From a virus: 22,680 bases of DNA. Where the stretch lies: positions 1 through 22,680 of the IMG/VR virus record IMGVR_UViG_3300037119_006655; one strand, 5' to 3'. The notes beneath the pieces are model-generated. The model saw nothing but the letters and a program-made list of their open reading frames with translations, was not told the origin of the DNA and searched no databases. Shown in pieces: positions 1 through 7,009 of the stretch (positions are counted from its first letter, which is position 1; every line of letters begins with the position of its first letter). A program made the translations under genes and the position numbers.

Positions 1-764
1 AACACCGAGCCCACCGTGGGCACCAGGTGGTCGGCGACGTTATAGCCCGTCGTCGGGCCGATGCCCTGGAGGCGATACGGGCGACGGCCCTTGAGGAGCA
101 CCAGTTCCTGGATGGAGGAGATGAGGTCGATCAGGATGGAGTTGTCGTTGGGCTCGACATCCATGAAGCCGGCGTCCGTGGTGCCCGTCCAGTCCACCGT
201 GTTGTTCAGCTTCGACCAGTAGAGCCGGCTCGGCACCGCCCGCGCCGTCATAAAGGCGCGATTGCCGTGCATCACGATCACCTGGCCCGTGGCCGGGGGC
301 GAGCCCGCCATGTTCTGGAACGTGGTGCCATCCCACGTCATCGGCGCGTCGTAGCCGTTCGTGATGTGCAGGAGGTCGTTGTAGGTGGCGAAGCGGTAGC
401 GCACCCCGGCGTTGGTCGACTTGCCGGTGGCGAGGTCGGCCGTGGTGCCGTCGGTGAGGATCTTGACCACGCGGCCATCGGACGTGCCCACCACCTGGTA
501 GTCGGTGCCGCTGGAGAGGCGGAATTGGGTGCCGCCGAGGATCTTGACCGTGGCGCCGAGCGTGGTCGCGTTGATCGCGACTTTGCCGAAGCGCTTGGTG
601 ACGCCGCCCTCGGTGGTGAGCACCATGTTCCGCGCCTCGGTCAGGCGGGGGCCCTCCTTCAGGCGCGAGAGGCGGAGCTTGGTCGTCTTCACGTCCAAAC
701 CCCCCGAAAAACTGTCTACTCGGTAGGAGGTGAGGGGATGCCCCCCCAACGCGGTCGCGGCCAT
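1..764 (-). CDS. Tail hub / head-completion beta-propeller-like protein (P22 gp10-like), C-terminus beyond window
   Basis: The frame is open from ATG at 764 to the left edge (254 codons), so only the N-terminal part is present. The ATG overlaps the TAA of the adaptor gene (TAATG), indicating translational coupling. Near the N-terminus is VDSFSGGLDVK followed by LKEGPRLTEARN, the usual opening of phage hub/stabilisation proteins that lists start-up parameters. Further on are YNDLLHITNGYDAPMTWDG and VMHGNRAFMTARAVPSRLYW, the 'looked at the data, here is the device' style motifs (GNR.F, SRLYWS, WT) seen repeatedly in P22 gp10 and T7 gp12-like beta-propeller proteins. Such proteins plug the portal-adaptor channel and form the tail hub of short-tailed phages. 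Family assignment is by motif memory and by its place directly after an adaptor; a siphophage tail-associated propeller is the alternative. Confidence 0.75.
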   Translation of the reverse strand, partial: MAATALGGHPLTSYRVDSFSGGLDVKTTKLRLSRLKEGPRLTEARNMVLTTEGGVTKRFGKVAINATTLGATVKILGGTQFRLSSGTDYQVVGTSDGRVVKILTDGTTADLATGKSTNAGVRYRFATYNDLLHITNGYDAPMTWDGTTFQNMAGSPPATGQVIVMHGNRAFMTARAVPSRLYWSKLNNTVDWTGTTDAGFMDVEPNDNSILIDLISSIQELVLLKGRRPYRLQGIGPTTGYNVADHLVPTVGSV

Positions 765-1480
765 TACTCGAAGAGCCCCTGGACAATCATGGGGTCGCTC
801 GTCTGCCGCGCATTCGAGCCGAAGAAGCGCGCAATGGTCGCCTGCGCTTCTTCCTCCCACATGATGAACGAGCTGTCGCGGTCCTTCATCTGCGCGCGCT
901 TCGTGGCGATGTCCAGCACGGCGAGCCAGAGCGCGTGCGGCACCTGGAGCGTGTCCGTCGTCGCGGTGAGCGTGCCCAGGATCGGCATGTAGGACAGGCG
1001 GAGGTCGAGCGCGCGGTTGGACTTGGGCGCGATGACGAGCGTCCGCTCGCCCATCAGGTCGCAATAGAACCCCACGGAGGGGTCCAGCGTCTCGACGATC
1101 TGGCGCGCGGCGCGAAAGTCGGGATGCGCGCGGTCCTTGAAGACGAATCGCACGTGCTCGTAGCCGCTCGTGATGCAGTCGATGAGCTTCACCTCGGCCA
1201 CATCGGGCGGCAGCGTGTAATTGGTCGTGCTGGCGGCGATGGCGAAGCTCGCGCAATCGTAGTTCTCGGTGAGGATCGTCACGGTGCCATCGGTGGAATT
1301 GCGCTCGATGTCGAAGTAGTCGTCGCCCTTCAGCTTCTTCACTTCCGTCCAGACGACGTGCTGCGCCTGGTCGATGTAGGAGATGAGCTGCGTGTCCGTC
1401 CAGAAGCTGGCGGTGTTCTCGTCCAGGTTCGTCCGCACGTCCAGCAGGAGCTGCGCTACCGTCTTGCGCGGGGCGGCCAT
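764..1480 (-). CDS. Phage neck/head-tail adaptor protein (P22 gp4-like)
   Basis: 238 aa. The N-terminus MAAPRKTVAQLLLDVRTNL, then SFWTDTQLISYIDQAQHVVW, is the helical opening typical of phage adaptor proteins that dock under the portal ring: a 'D..L..YI..A...V' helix follows a W-T/S-D turn. The centre is beta-rich (YTLPPDVAEVKLID) and the C-terminus is a long helix (IMWEEEAQATIARFFG). The start overlaps the upstream stop by one base (TGATG), and the stop overlaps the next gene's ATG. Position between virion genes and the hub supports a connector role. The exact subfamily (gp4, gp6-like or DUF4035-type) cannot be settled by eye. Confidence 0.7.
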   Translation of the reverse strand: MAAPRKTVAQLLLDVRTNLDENTASFWTDTQLISYIDQAQHVVWTEVKKLKGDDYFDIERNSTDGTVTILTENYDCASFAIAASTTNYTLPPDVAEVKLIDCITSGYEHVRFVFKDRAHPDFRAARQIVETLDPSVGFYCDLMGERTLVIAPKSNRALDLRLSYMPILGTLTATTDTLQVPHALWLAVLDIATKRAQMKDRDSSFIMWEEEAQATIARFFGSNARQTSDPMIVQGLFE

Positions 1481-2007
1481 CAGACACTCACCCGGCGATC
1501 CCGGATCACGAACCCGTCCGCCTGCACCACGGGCGTGATGCGCTCCACCGCCACCTCATCATTCGGCACCTGGATCTTGCGCTTGCCGATCCACTGAGCG
1601 CGATCGTATAACTCTCGCGATCCCGCCTCCACGAAGGTGTCGAGCTGGCGGTCCAGGCGCGCGTCCTCGGCCGCCTGCTCCGCGTCGAGGCGGAGGTTGA
1701 GCGCGTCTTGTCCCCCCGCCTCCTGAAAGTCGATGCGGCGCAGCGCCTCGAGGAGGACCCTCGAATTACAGAGATCCGGGTGGATCAGGAGCACATTCAC
1801 GTAGGCGTCGCGGTAACCGGGCCAGAGATCCCGGGCGCGTGGCGACGTGCCGAGCGGGTTCGGCCGTTCCTTTTCCACCGACGGATGGCGGGCATCAAGT
1901 TTCTTTTCGAGGTGCCACAGTCCCTCGCACGGGCCCCACCTAAGCCGGAGGGTTGGGTCCTTCGCCTTGAGGTCCCGGACAACGCTGGGCGGCGGCGTCG
2001 GGCTCAT
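1480..2007 (-). CDS. Conserved phage neck-region protein, unknown function
   Basis: 175 aa, starting at ATG 2007, which overlaps the stop of the 48-aa ORF (ATGA). The N-terminus has VVRDLKAKDPTLRLRWGPCEGLWHLEKK, reminiscent of a phage family in which a short domain 'L+.+DP.L.+RW......W.++R+' lies near head-tail genes. The centre (residues about 95-135) is Glu/Asp/Arg-rich and predicted helical (LDAEQAAEDARLDRQLDTF), and the C-terminus is beta-like (KIQVP...ITPVVQADGFVIRD). No signal peptide or membrane segment. Tight coupling to the adaptor gene suggests a role in head completion, but I do not recognise a defined function. Confidence 0.7.
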   Translation of the reverse strand: MSPTPPPSVVRDLKAKDPTLRLRWGPCEGLWHLEKKLDARHPSVEKERPNPLGTSPRARDLWPGYRDAYVNVLLIHPDLCNSRVLLEALRRIDFQEAGGQDALNLRLDAEQAAEDARLDRQLDTFVEAGSRELYDRAQWIGKRKIQVPNDEVAVERITPVVQADGFVIRDRRVSV

Positions 2008-2150
2008 CGCGCCAGCTCCGTCATAGCGGTCTTGTGATCCGGGCACAGCGGCGCATCGATGTAGGCCTTCGCGGGCGTGGCGGCCGAGACGCCGCAGAGC
2101 GAGCGGTGGCCGGCGAGCCCGATGGTGGTGCAGCACAGCCAGAACCTCAT
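2004..2150 (-). CDS. 48-aa Cys-rich small ORF
   Basis: Start ATG at 2150 overlaps the stop of the 59-aa ORF (ATGA) and its own TGA at 2004 overlaps the next ATG, so it is linked on both sides by 4-nt overlaps. The product starts MRFWLCCTTIGLAGHRSLCG and ends CPDHKTAMTELAR. It has four cysteines and two histidines (CC, C, CPDH), a plausible small zinc-binding arrangement. There is no strong Shine-Dalgarno site; translation would rely on coupling. Evidence is the perfect packing and the Cys/His pattern only. No function is assigned. Confidence 0.5.
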   Translation of the reverse strand: MRFWLCCTTIGLAGHRSLCGVSAATPAKAYIDAPLCPDHKTAMTELAR

Positions 2151-2326
2151 CGCAACAGCCCCGCGGCGAGCGCGAGGAGCCAGGCCGCATAGTAGTGGTG
2201 GAACCGATACCCGACGCCAGCGCCGCCGCTGCTCGCGGATTCCTCGAGCAGGATGAAGCCGCTGTCGTCCTCCAGCGTGAACTTGCTGGTGCCGTCCTCT
2301 TCCTGAACTAAATACTCATTCGCCAT
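2147..2326 (-). CDS. 59-aa small virion-type protein with C-terminal hydrophobic segment
   Basis: ATG at 2326, ten bases after the previous stop, preceded by AAGGGCAGGCGT (weak Shine-Dalgarno). The product begins MANEYLVQEEDGTSKFTLED and continues DSGFILLEES. This is the 'LLQED G...LEDGSG.LLLE' pattern that I associate with short phage structural proteins or fibre N-termini. Residues about 45-58 (YYAAWLLALAAGLL) form a hydrophobic helix that could be a membrane segment. It is followed directly by the 48-aa ORF through an ATGA overlap. Function unknown. Confidence 0.6.
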   Translation of the reverse strand: MANEYLVQEEDGTSKFTLEDDSGFILLEESASSGGAGVGYRFHHYYAAWLLALAAGLLR

Positions 2327-2336
2327 ACGCCTGCCC

Positions 2337-2834
2337 TTACCAGGTCACAGCGTTGAACCAGGTGTTCTCATACGTGCCGCCCCGGAAAAACTTGTGAAGG
2401 GTCGAGGTCCCGTTGATCGCGCCGCAGCGGCCGAACGGTTGCGCGAGGATCGTCAGCGCCGTGGTCTTATCCGGCACGGTGATGCTGACCGTCGTAGAGC
2501 CCCCGTTGCCCATCACCGTGCTCGTCGGCAGCGTGAACAGTCCCTCGTTCTCAGGGCCGCCACAGCCGACCTCAGGGTCCAGGCACCGCGCGAAGGTGAC
2601 AATGTAGTCGAGCGCCATCTGGGCGCCGCCGGTGGCCGACACCTCCACGAGAAAGTACATGTTGCCGCCAGTCGTCATGGTCGCTTCGTAGTTCTGTAGC
2701 GTCGTCGGCGACGTGAGGGTTATCACGTCCACCGCGATGGCGATGCTGCACGGCGGGGCCGTGTCAGCGGTGGCGATGGGAGTGCCGAGCAGCCCCAGGG
2801 CGAGTGCTAACGCCAGACCGAGTCGCTTCATCAT
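2337..2834 (-). CDS. Secreted protein with Sec signal peptide, unknown function
   Basis: 165 aa from the chosen start. An AAGGAG site is followed at once by four consecutive ATG codons (2840, 2837, 2834, 2831); 2834 and 2831 have the right spacing (6 and 9 nt). An upstream ATG at 2855 lacks a Shine-Dalgarno site. The N-terminus is a clear Sec signal: two basic residues (KR), a 13-residue Leu/Ala/Gly core, and an ATA-D cleavage site after about residue 23. The mature part is beta-rich and Thr/Gly-rich, resembling an Ig-like or beta-sandwich domain. It has four cysteines that could form two disulphides, consistent with export. No lipobox is seen. It may act on the host envelope (exclusion, receptor masking) or on exported glycans, but this is inference from topology only. 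Confidence 0.75.
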   Translation of the reverse strand: MMKRLGLALALALGLLGTPIATADTAPPCSIAIAVDVITLTSPTTLQNYEATMTTGGNMYFLVEVSATGGAQMALDYIVTFARCLDPEVGCGGPENEGLFTLPTSTVMGNGGSTTVSITVPDKTTALTILAQPFGRCGAINGTSTLHKFFRGGTYENTWFNAVTW

Positions 2835-2869
2835 CATCATCTCCTTTTTATCCATGCGCCACGAGATAG

Positions 2870-3055
2870 CTACTCATGGGCTCGCACTCTCGTCCACGCC
2901 CGTGCCAGCCACCCCATCGCGGGGGGCGGCGGCGCCGGGCGGGCCGACACGGTCACGACATGGCACGCGAGGCACCCCCTGAGCACAAACGGGTTCGTCC
3001 TGCGATCCAGAGCCAGGAGAAAGACCTCCTCGTGCTGCGGGCACTCATTCGCCAT
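2870..3055 (-). CDS. 61-aa small protein with Cys/His motif
   Basis: ATG at 3055 overlaps the end of the glycosyltransferase gene by 11 nt. The product starts MANECPQHEEVFLLALDRRT and includes RGCLACHVVTVSARP; C5 and H8 together with the CLACH motif could bind a metal. The C-terminus is Pro- then Trp/Arg-rich. The Shine-Dalgarno region is weak (GGGGCGCCCCT). The 14 bases around the start are identical to those at the start of the 59-aa ORF at 2326. Function unknown. Confidence 0.5.
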   Translation of the reverse strand: MANECPQHEEVFLLALDRRTNPFVLRGCLACHVVTVSARPAPPPPAMGWLARAWTRVRAHE

Positions 3056-3719
3056 AGGGGCGCCCCGTCATGGCCTCGTATTCGGCCTCCCAGTCCTTGG
3101 CGTGGTCACAGTGCCGCGTCTCGGGAAACCACGGGCCGCCGAGCGTGTAGTGCAGCATCTTGGCGAGTGGATTCGGCGCGTACTCGCCCACGAGCCAGTT
3201 CCAGTCCAGCGGCAGCGCGCCCACCGACGGCGCCCAGTCGAGCCGATGCAGCTCGGCCGGCGTCGCGGTGTTCACGTACTCGGGCGTGAGCGGGCGGCAA
3301 TCGGGCCCGTAGAACACCATCAGGCTCGACCAGTTCTTGCGCGGGTAGGTCGTCTGCGGCTGGTCGAAAAACTTCGTGGCCGTGCGCGGCGTGTAGTCGT
3401 GCTGGCACACCGCCACCGCCGCGTTGATCGGCAGCGGGAGGTCGCGCAGATCGGCCCGACACAGCATGTCGCAATCGAGATAGAGGCTCCATCCCTCGTA
3501 GCCCGACAGATACGGCACGAGAAAGCGCGTCAGCGAGAAGGCCGTCGACTCCAGCGGGTCACGGTCGCGCTGGTAGAGCTCGCACGCGCGCAATTGCGGC
3601 TGCACCAGCGGCGTGATCGCCACGGGGATGCTCGCGCGCGTCAGGATCGAGTGGGCCAGCACGTGGTAGGCCACCGGCTCGCGCGCGTCGTACCCGATGA
3701 AGATCCGCAGCGGCGTCAT
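3045..3719 (-). CDS. Glycosyltransferase, GT8-like (GT-A fold)
   Basis: 224 aa. The N-terminus RIFIGYDAREPVAYHVLAHS is the opening of a GT8-like family common in phages and cyanobacterial or proteobacterial surface-glycan clusters. Residues 80-85 (YLDCDML) give the DxD motif that binds the metal and nucleotide-sugar phosphate. KNWSSLMVFYGPD around 128-140 is the usual 'W.S.M.F' acceptor-side strand, and the gene ends near HYTLGGPWF, a typical C-terminal motif. It transfers a sugar from a nucleotide donor to an unknown acceptor in the cytoplasm. Start ATG 3719 overlaps the stop of the DUF115-methyltransferase gene (ATGA), so the two enzymes are made together. I infer action on a virion or host-surface glycan. 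Confidence 0.8.
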   Translation of the reverse strand: MTPLRIFIGYDAREPVAYHVLAHSILTRASIPVAITPLVQPQLRACELYQRDRDPLESTAFSLTRFLVPYLSGYEGWSLYLDCDMLCRADLRDLPLPINAAVAVCQHDYTPRTATKFFDQPQTTYPRKNWSSLMVFYGPDCRPLTPEYVNTATPAELHRLDWAPSVGALPLDWNWLVGEYAPNPLAKMLHYTLGGPWFPETRHCDHAKDWEAEYEAMTGRPYGE

Positions 3720-5083
3720 GCGCTCGTCCCCGCCTCGAGGCTCGGCGTCCCCCGCGGCGCCACGAGCACGAACAGCTCCGGCCCCCGCTCGAAGATCCGC
3801 GCGACCGAGAAGTGCGCCTCGAGCCGCGCCTTCCACCACGCCTTCGGCTGGACAATCAGGTGCGTGTTCCGCCCGTCCGGCAGCGTTTTCGTCGCCGGCT
3901 GCGTGTTGATCGTGAGGAACCCGATGTGCCGGATGCAGCGCACGAGATCGCACAGCACGCCCTCGAGGTGCTCCGGCTCGATGTGCTCGAGCACGTCCGT
4001 CGCCACCACGAGATCGGCCGGGCGCGGCGGCGTGTCCTTGCCCGGCACGGCCGGGTCGTACTCCCAGATCGGGAACGGGAGCGCCTGCGCAAGCAGCCCC
4101 TTGCCGCAGCCGTAGTCGAGCACCGTGGTCGTCTTCAGCTCGGCCGCCAGCTTGGCCACCATGTCGGCGTGGCGCGCGCCGCCCACCCCGAAATACAGGT
4201 TCTCCGCGTGGAGCGTCGCGTTCAGCGCCCGGTACTCGGGGCTGATGACCGGGGGCTTGCTGGTGCAGAGCATCGCAATGCCCTTGGCGGGCGCGCGCAC
4301 CCAGTGGCGCGCGAGGTGCTGCACGAGGCCCTCCCCATGAAACGTGGCCGTCACGTCCACGAGCTGCGTTAGCTCATGCAGCGTCTGCCGCGCGCAGTCC
4401 ATGAAGGCCGCGGTGGTCTGGTAGACCGTGCCGGCGTCGGGACACCCGGGCTCGGCGCAATACGTGACCGCCTGCGCGCCGGGGGCCTGGTTGGGATGCG
4501 CGCCCGCGTGCTTGCCCGTGGGCCCCTCGCACCCGTCCATGCCGAAGACGTGTAGGTCGCGGTAGCCGAGCATCCGCGCCATCGCCAGCGCCCGGAGCCC
4601 CGCATTCGCCCCGCCCGTGACCGCCCACTCGCCCGGCGGCAGCAGGCGCAGGCCGCTCTCGGTCGGGTCGAACACGTGCCACAGTTCGACGCGCGCATCG
4701 GCCAGGTGGTCGAAGAGGCGCGGGTGGCAGGCCGAGGCGAGCAGATACGTCGTGGCCGGCGACGGCGGGCCGAGGAGGTCCACCTTGTGCGGGCGGGGGT
4801 CCACGTCCAGATGCCACGTGGGCACGATCCCGCGCTCGAGCAGAAAGCGATGCGCGCCCGAGCACGTGAGGATGGCCGCGTAGTCGCGAAGATCCGACCA
4901 GGTGTCCGCCAGGCTCGGCCCGTACCCGACGACCGCGATTGGCCCGTCCTGGAAGCGCGTGGCGTCGTACTGCAACCGCGCGATCGGCCGAGCGAGCGCG
5001 GACTGGATCTGGAGATCCCGCAGCCACGTCGGGATGCAGTAGCCCACCGTGAGGGGCTGCGTGATGTCGAGGGGCGCGCTCAA
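3716..5083 (-). CDS. DUF115 (Maf/MptE-like) domain fused to class I SAM methyltransferase
   Basis: 455 aa, start TTG at 5083 overlapping the fibre stop (TTGA) with a GAGG site five bases upstream. Residues about 45-260 show the DUF115 pattern: VVGYGPSL (51-58), HLDVDPR (91-97) and GGANAGLRALAMARMLGYRD with FGMD (157-183). Relatives include flagellin Maf glycosyltransferases and the archaeal MptE pterin enzyme. A short insertion has CAEPGC. Residues about 280-445 form a class I methyltransferase: VLDYGCGKG (321-329, SAM-binding motif I), the acidic strand end EYD, and ATDVLEH (361-367), the motif of 'methyltransferase type 11/12' sugar and lipid enzymes. Immediate coupling to a Ser-rich fibre and a GT8-like enzyme suggests transfer and methylation of sugars on virion protein; this is inference. 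Confidence 0.8.
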   Translation of the reverse strand: MSAPLDITQPLTVGYCIPTWLRDLQIQSALARPIARLQYDATRFQDGPIAVVGYGPSLADTWSDLRDYAAILTCSGAHRFLLERGIVPTWHLDVDPRPHKVDLLGPPSPATTYLLASACHPRLFDHLADARVELWHVFDPTESGLRLLPPGEWAVTGGANAGLRALAMARMLGYRDLHVFGMDGCEGPTGKHAGAHPNQAPGAQAVTYCAEPGCPDAGTVYQTTAAFMDCARQTLHELTQLVDVTATFHGEGLVQHLARHWVRAPAKGIAMLCTSKPPVISPEYRALNATLHAENLYFGVGGARHADMVAKLAAELKTTTVLDYGCGKGLLAQALPFPIWEYDPAVPGKDTPPRPADLVVATDVLEHIEPEHLEGVLCDLVRCIRHIGFLTINTQPATKTLPDGRNTHLIVQPKAWWKARLEAHFSVARIFERGPELFVLVAPRGTPSLEAGTSA

Positions 5084-6531
5084 TTGAGCCTCACGACGCG
5101 CATGTAGGAGCCCGGCTGAATGACGGGCGCGTTGACCCCCACGCTGCCGGCACGCGCCTGCAATTGAATGCTGCCATCCCCCGCCACCACAAAGAGGCCC
5201 TCCCAGGTCACCATCATGTTGCGCGAGAGATTCGCGCTCGCCCCGGGGAGGCCGATGACAATCGTGCTCCCCGTGGCGTTTTCGTCGAAAAACCCCATCG
5301 CCATGATGTTCGAGGTCATCCCCTGCGGGGCCCCGGTGCCCGCGGAGAGCTGCATCGCCACGCGCCCATTGGCATTCGTCATCGACGGAAACGTGAGCCC
5401 GTACCCCACCGAGAGCACTTGCGCCGCCGATTGTGCGCGCGTCATCCAGACCCCTTCGAGCCGATACACCCCGCCCGTCAGGAGGGGCGCAGACATGCCG
5501 CTCACGTCGATCAGCGCCGAGGCGGTCGAGACCGTGAACGCATTGGCGAGGACGCGGACGGTGCCGCGCAGGACGGAGGCCGCCGACGCCGCTTGCGCCG
5601 AGACCGCGTCGTCCCCCGCCACCAGCTCCGCGCTCGTCACGCTGCCCGCCCCGCCCGTGCCGCTATTGGCCGAGACGCGGTTGGAGAGCACGTTGTGTGC
5701 GGAGATCAGGTCCGAGAGCGCGTTGCTCACCACGTTCACGGCGGACGCGCGGTTGCTGATCTCGTTACTCAGCGCATTCGACACCGCGTTGACGGCGGAG
5801 GTGCGGATGCTAATTTCGTTGCTCAGCGCGTTCGAGACCACGTTCACGGCGGCCGAGGCGGCATTCGCCACGGACAGGGCATTGGACGCGGCGTTGCTCA
5901 CCGCGTTCACGGCCGAGGTGCGGACGCTGATCTCGTTGGCGAGCGCGGCGCTCACCACATTGATGGCCGAGGCCGCTTGCGCCGAGATGGCATCGTCGGC
6001 GACGACCACCTCGGCGCTCGTGACGCTCCCCCCGGGCCCGGCCGCGCTATTCACGGACACGCGATTGGAGAGCACGTTGTGCGCCGAGATGAGGTCCGAG
6101 AGCGCGTTGCTCACCACGTTCACGGCCGCGGCGCGGACGCTCAGCTCGTTACTCAGCGCGTTGCTGACGACGTCGACCGCGACCGAGACGATGCTCGCCG
6201 CGTTACTCGCCGCGGTCGCCACCGAGAGCGCGTTGCTGGCGGCGTTGCTCGCGGCGTTCGCGACAGACAGGGCGTTGCTCGCGGCATTGCTGACCACGTT
6301 GATGGCCGCGGCGCGGACGCTCAGCTCGTTACTGAGGGCGTTGGACACCACGTTGACCGCCACGCTCGCGGCGGCGGCCACGGCGGACACCTCGTTGCTC
6401 GTCACGCTGGCGAGCGCCTGGAGATCGGCCAGCGTCAGGCGCTTGGTGGCGCCGGCCCGCGCAATGGGGAGCTGATCGGTGGCGACGGCCGGCGCGCCAT
6501 CCGCCAGCTCGGAGATCTTCTTATCGGCCAC
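5080..6531 (-). CDS. Coiled-coil tail fibre / virion protein with Ser-Asn-Ala-Val repeats
   Basis: 483 aa, GTG start at 6531. The N-terminus MADKKISELADG...DQLPIARAGATKRLTLADL is the standard 'KISELP....TDLIPVARGG...+LT..DL' opening of phage fibre proteins. Residues about 48-320 are dominated by variants of NVVSNALSNELSVRAAA of about 14-18 residues, with hydrophobic spacing expected for a trimeric coiled coil. A segment of about 49 residues is duplicated (residues 140-188 and 268-316). Residues about 325-483 form a non-repetitive beta-rich C-terminal domain (GGVYRLEGVWMTRA...VIQPGSYMRVVRLN), the probable receptor-facing or foldon-like knob. The repeat region offers a very high density of Ser residues. 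It sits between a coiled-coil protein and the DUF115-methyltransferase, whose start overlaps its stop. Confidence 0.8.
   Translation of the reverse strand: MADKKISELADGAPAVATDQLPIARAGATKRLTLADLQALASVTSNEVSAVAAAASVAVNVVSNALSNELSVRAAAINVVSNAASNALSVANAASNAASNALSVATAASNAASIVSVAVDVVSNALSNELSVRAAAVNVVSNALSDLISAHNVLSNRVSVNSAAGPGGSVTSAEVVVADDAISAQAASAINVVSAALANEISVRTSAVNAVSNAASNALSVANAASAAVNVVSNALSNEISIRTSAVNAVSNALSNEISNRASAVNVVSNALSDLISAHNVLSNRVSANSGTGGAGSVTSAELVAGDDAVSAQAASAASVLRGTVRVLANAFTVSTASALIDVSGMSAPLLTGGVYRLEGVWMTRAQSAAQVLSVGYGLTFPSMTNANGRVAMQLSAGTGAPQGMTSNIMAMGFFDENATGSTIVIGLPGASANLSRNMMVTWEGLFVVAGDGSIQLQARAGSVGVNAPVIQPGSYMRVVRLN
5584..5730 (-). repeat. Second copy of a ~147-bp in-gene duplication (fibre gene)
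   Basis: Encodes residues 268-316 of the fibre (VSNALSDLISAHNVLSNRVS... to ...DDAVSAQAAS). The matching copy is at 5968-6114. The first 20 residues are nearly identical; the Gly-rich linker after them has diverged (NSGTGGAG against NSAAGPGG). The two copies are 384 bp apart, a multiple of three. Confidence 0.8.
5968..6114 (-). repeat. First copy of a ~147-bp in-gene duplication (fibre gene)
   Basis: Encodes residues 140-188 of the fibre and pairs with 5584-5730. Each copy is a coiled-coil stretch, a Gly/Ser/Pro linker, then a short beta-like SVTSAE segment and a DD.ISAQAAS helix start, so the copies look like repeated shaft modules. Confidence 0.8.
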
Positions 6532-6538
6532 GGCGGGC

Positions 6539-7009
6539 CTACTTCAGCGCGGCGGCGAGGCGCTCCCTGAAACCGCGCTCCTCAGCCCGCAGGCGCTCGA
6601 GCCGGCTCTGGATCTCGGTCATCTCGTCGCGGGCGAGGGTGAGCGCCCGCTGATGCCCCGCCACGGCCTCGGCCTTGGCCTCGCGCGCCTGCACCGTCTG
6701 TGCCTTGACCGCCGTCAGCTCCCGTCGCGCCGTCTCCAGCTCGGCCTCCGCCGTCTGCATCTTGGCCGTCAGGACGGCGTTCAGGTCGGTCAGCGCCGCG
6801 GCGGCTTCACGCTCGAATCGCGCTTTCTTGGCCGCCGCGTCCTTGACGAGCCGGTCGCGCTCGGCGAGGGCGGCATCGCGCACCTTGACGGCCTCCGCCG
6901 TGTCGCGCTTCACGGCCTGCAGCGCCTGGACGCGCTCGAGCGCGCCCTCGCTCCACTTGCGGCGCTCGATGTCGCGGGCGAGGTACTCTTCGAACTCTCG
7001 GTCGGTCAT
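6539..7009 (-). CDS. Coiled-coil protein, unknown function
   Basis: 156 aa from ATG 7009, which overlaps the preceding stop (ATGA). After MTDREFEEYLARDIERRKW the whole chain is highly charged Ala/Glu/Arg/Lys/Leu helix without Pro or Cys (ERVQALQAVKRDTAEAV ... LERLRAEERGFRERLAAALK), so a long coiled coil of well over 100 residues is expected. No signal peptide or enzyme motif. It lies between two virion-like genes and may be a fibre chaperone, a rod or an assembly factor. The seven-base gap to the fibre start suggests that both are co-translated. Confidence 0.7.
   Translation of the reverse strand: MTDREFEEYLARDIERRKWSEGALERVQALQAVKRDTAEAVKVRDAALAERDRLVKDAAAKKARFEREAAAALTDLNAVLTAKMQTAEAELETARRELTAVKAQTVQAREAKAEAVAGHQRALTLARDEMTEIQSRLERLRAEERGFRERLAAALK

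Noticed and set aside
741-747. C7 run in the hub gene as a second frameshift site
   Set aside because: The reading frame is open and plausible on both sides (LGG, then the usual SFSGGLDVK), so no shift is needed.
5584-6360. Apparent CRISPR-like or direct-repeat array
   Set aside because: The repeats are protein-coding modules of a fibre, vary in length and sequence, and have no conserved repeat-spacer spacing.
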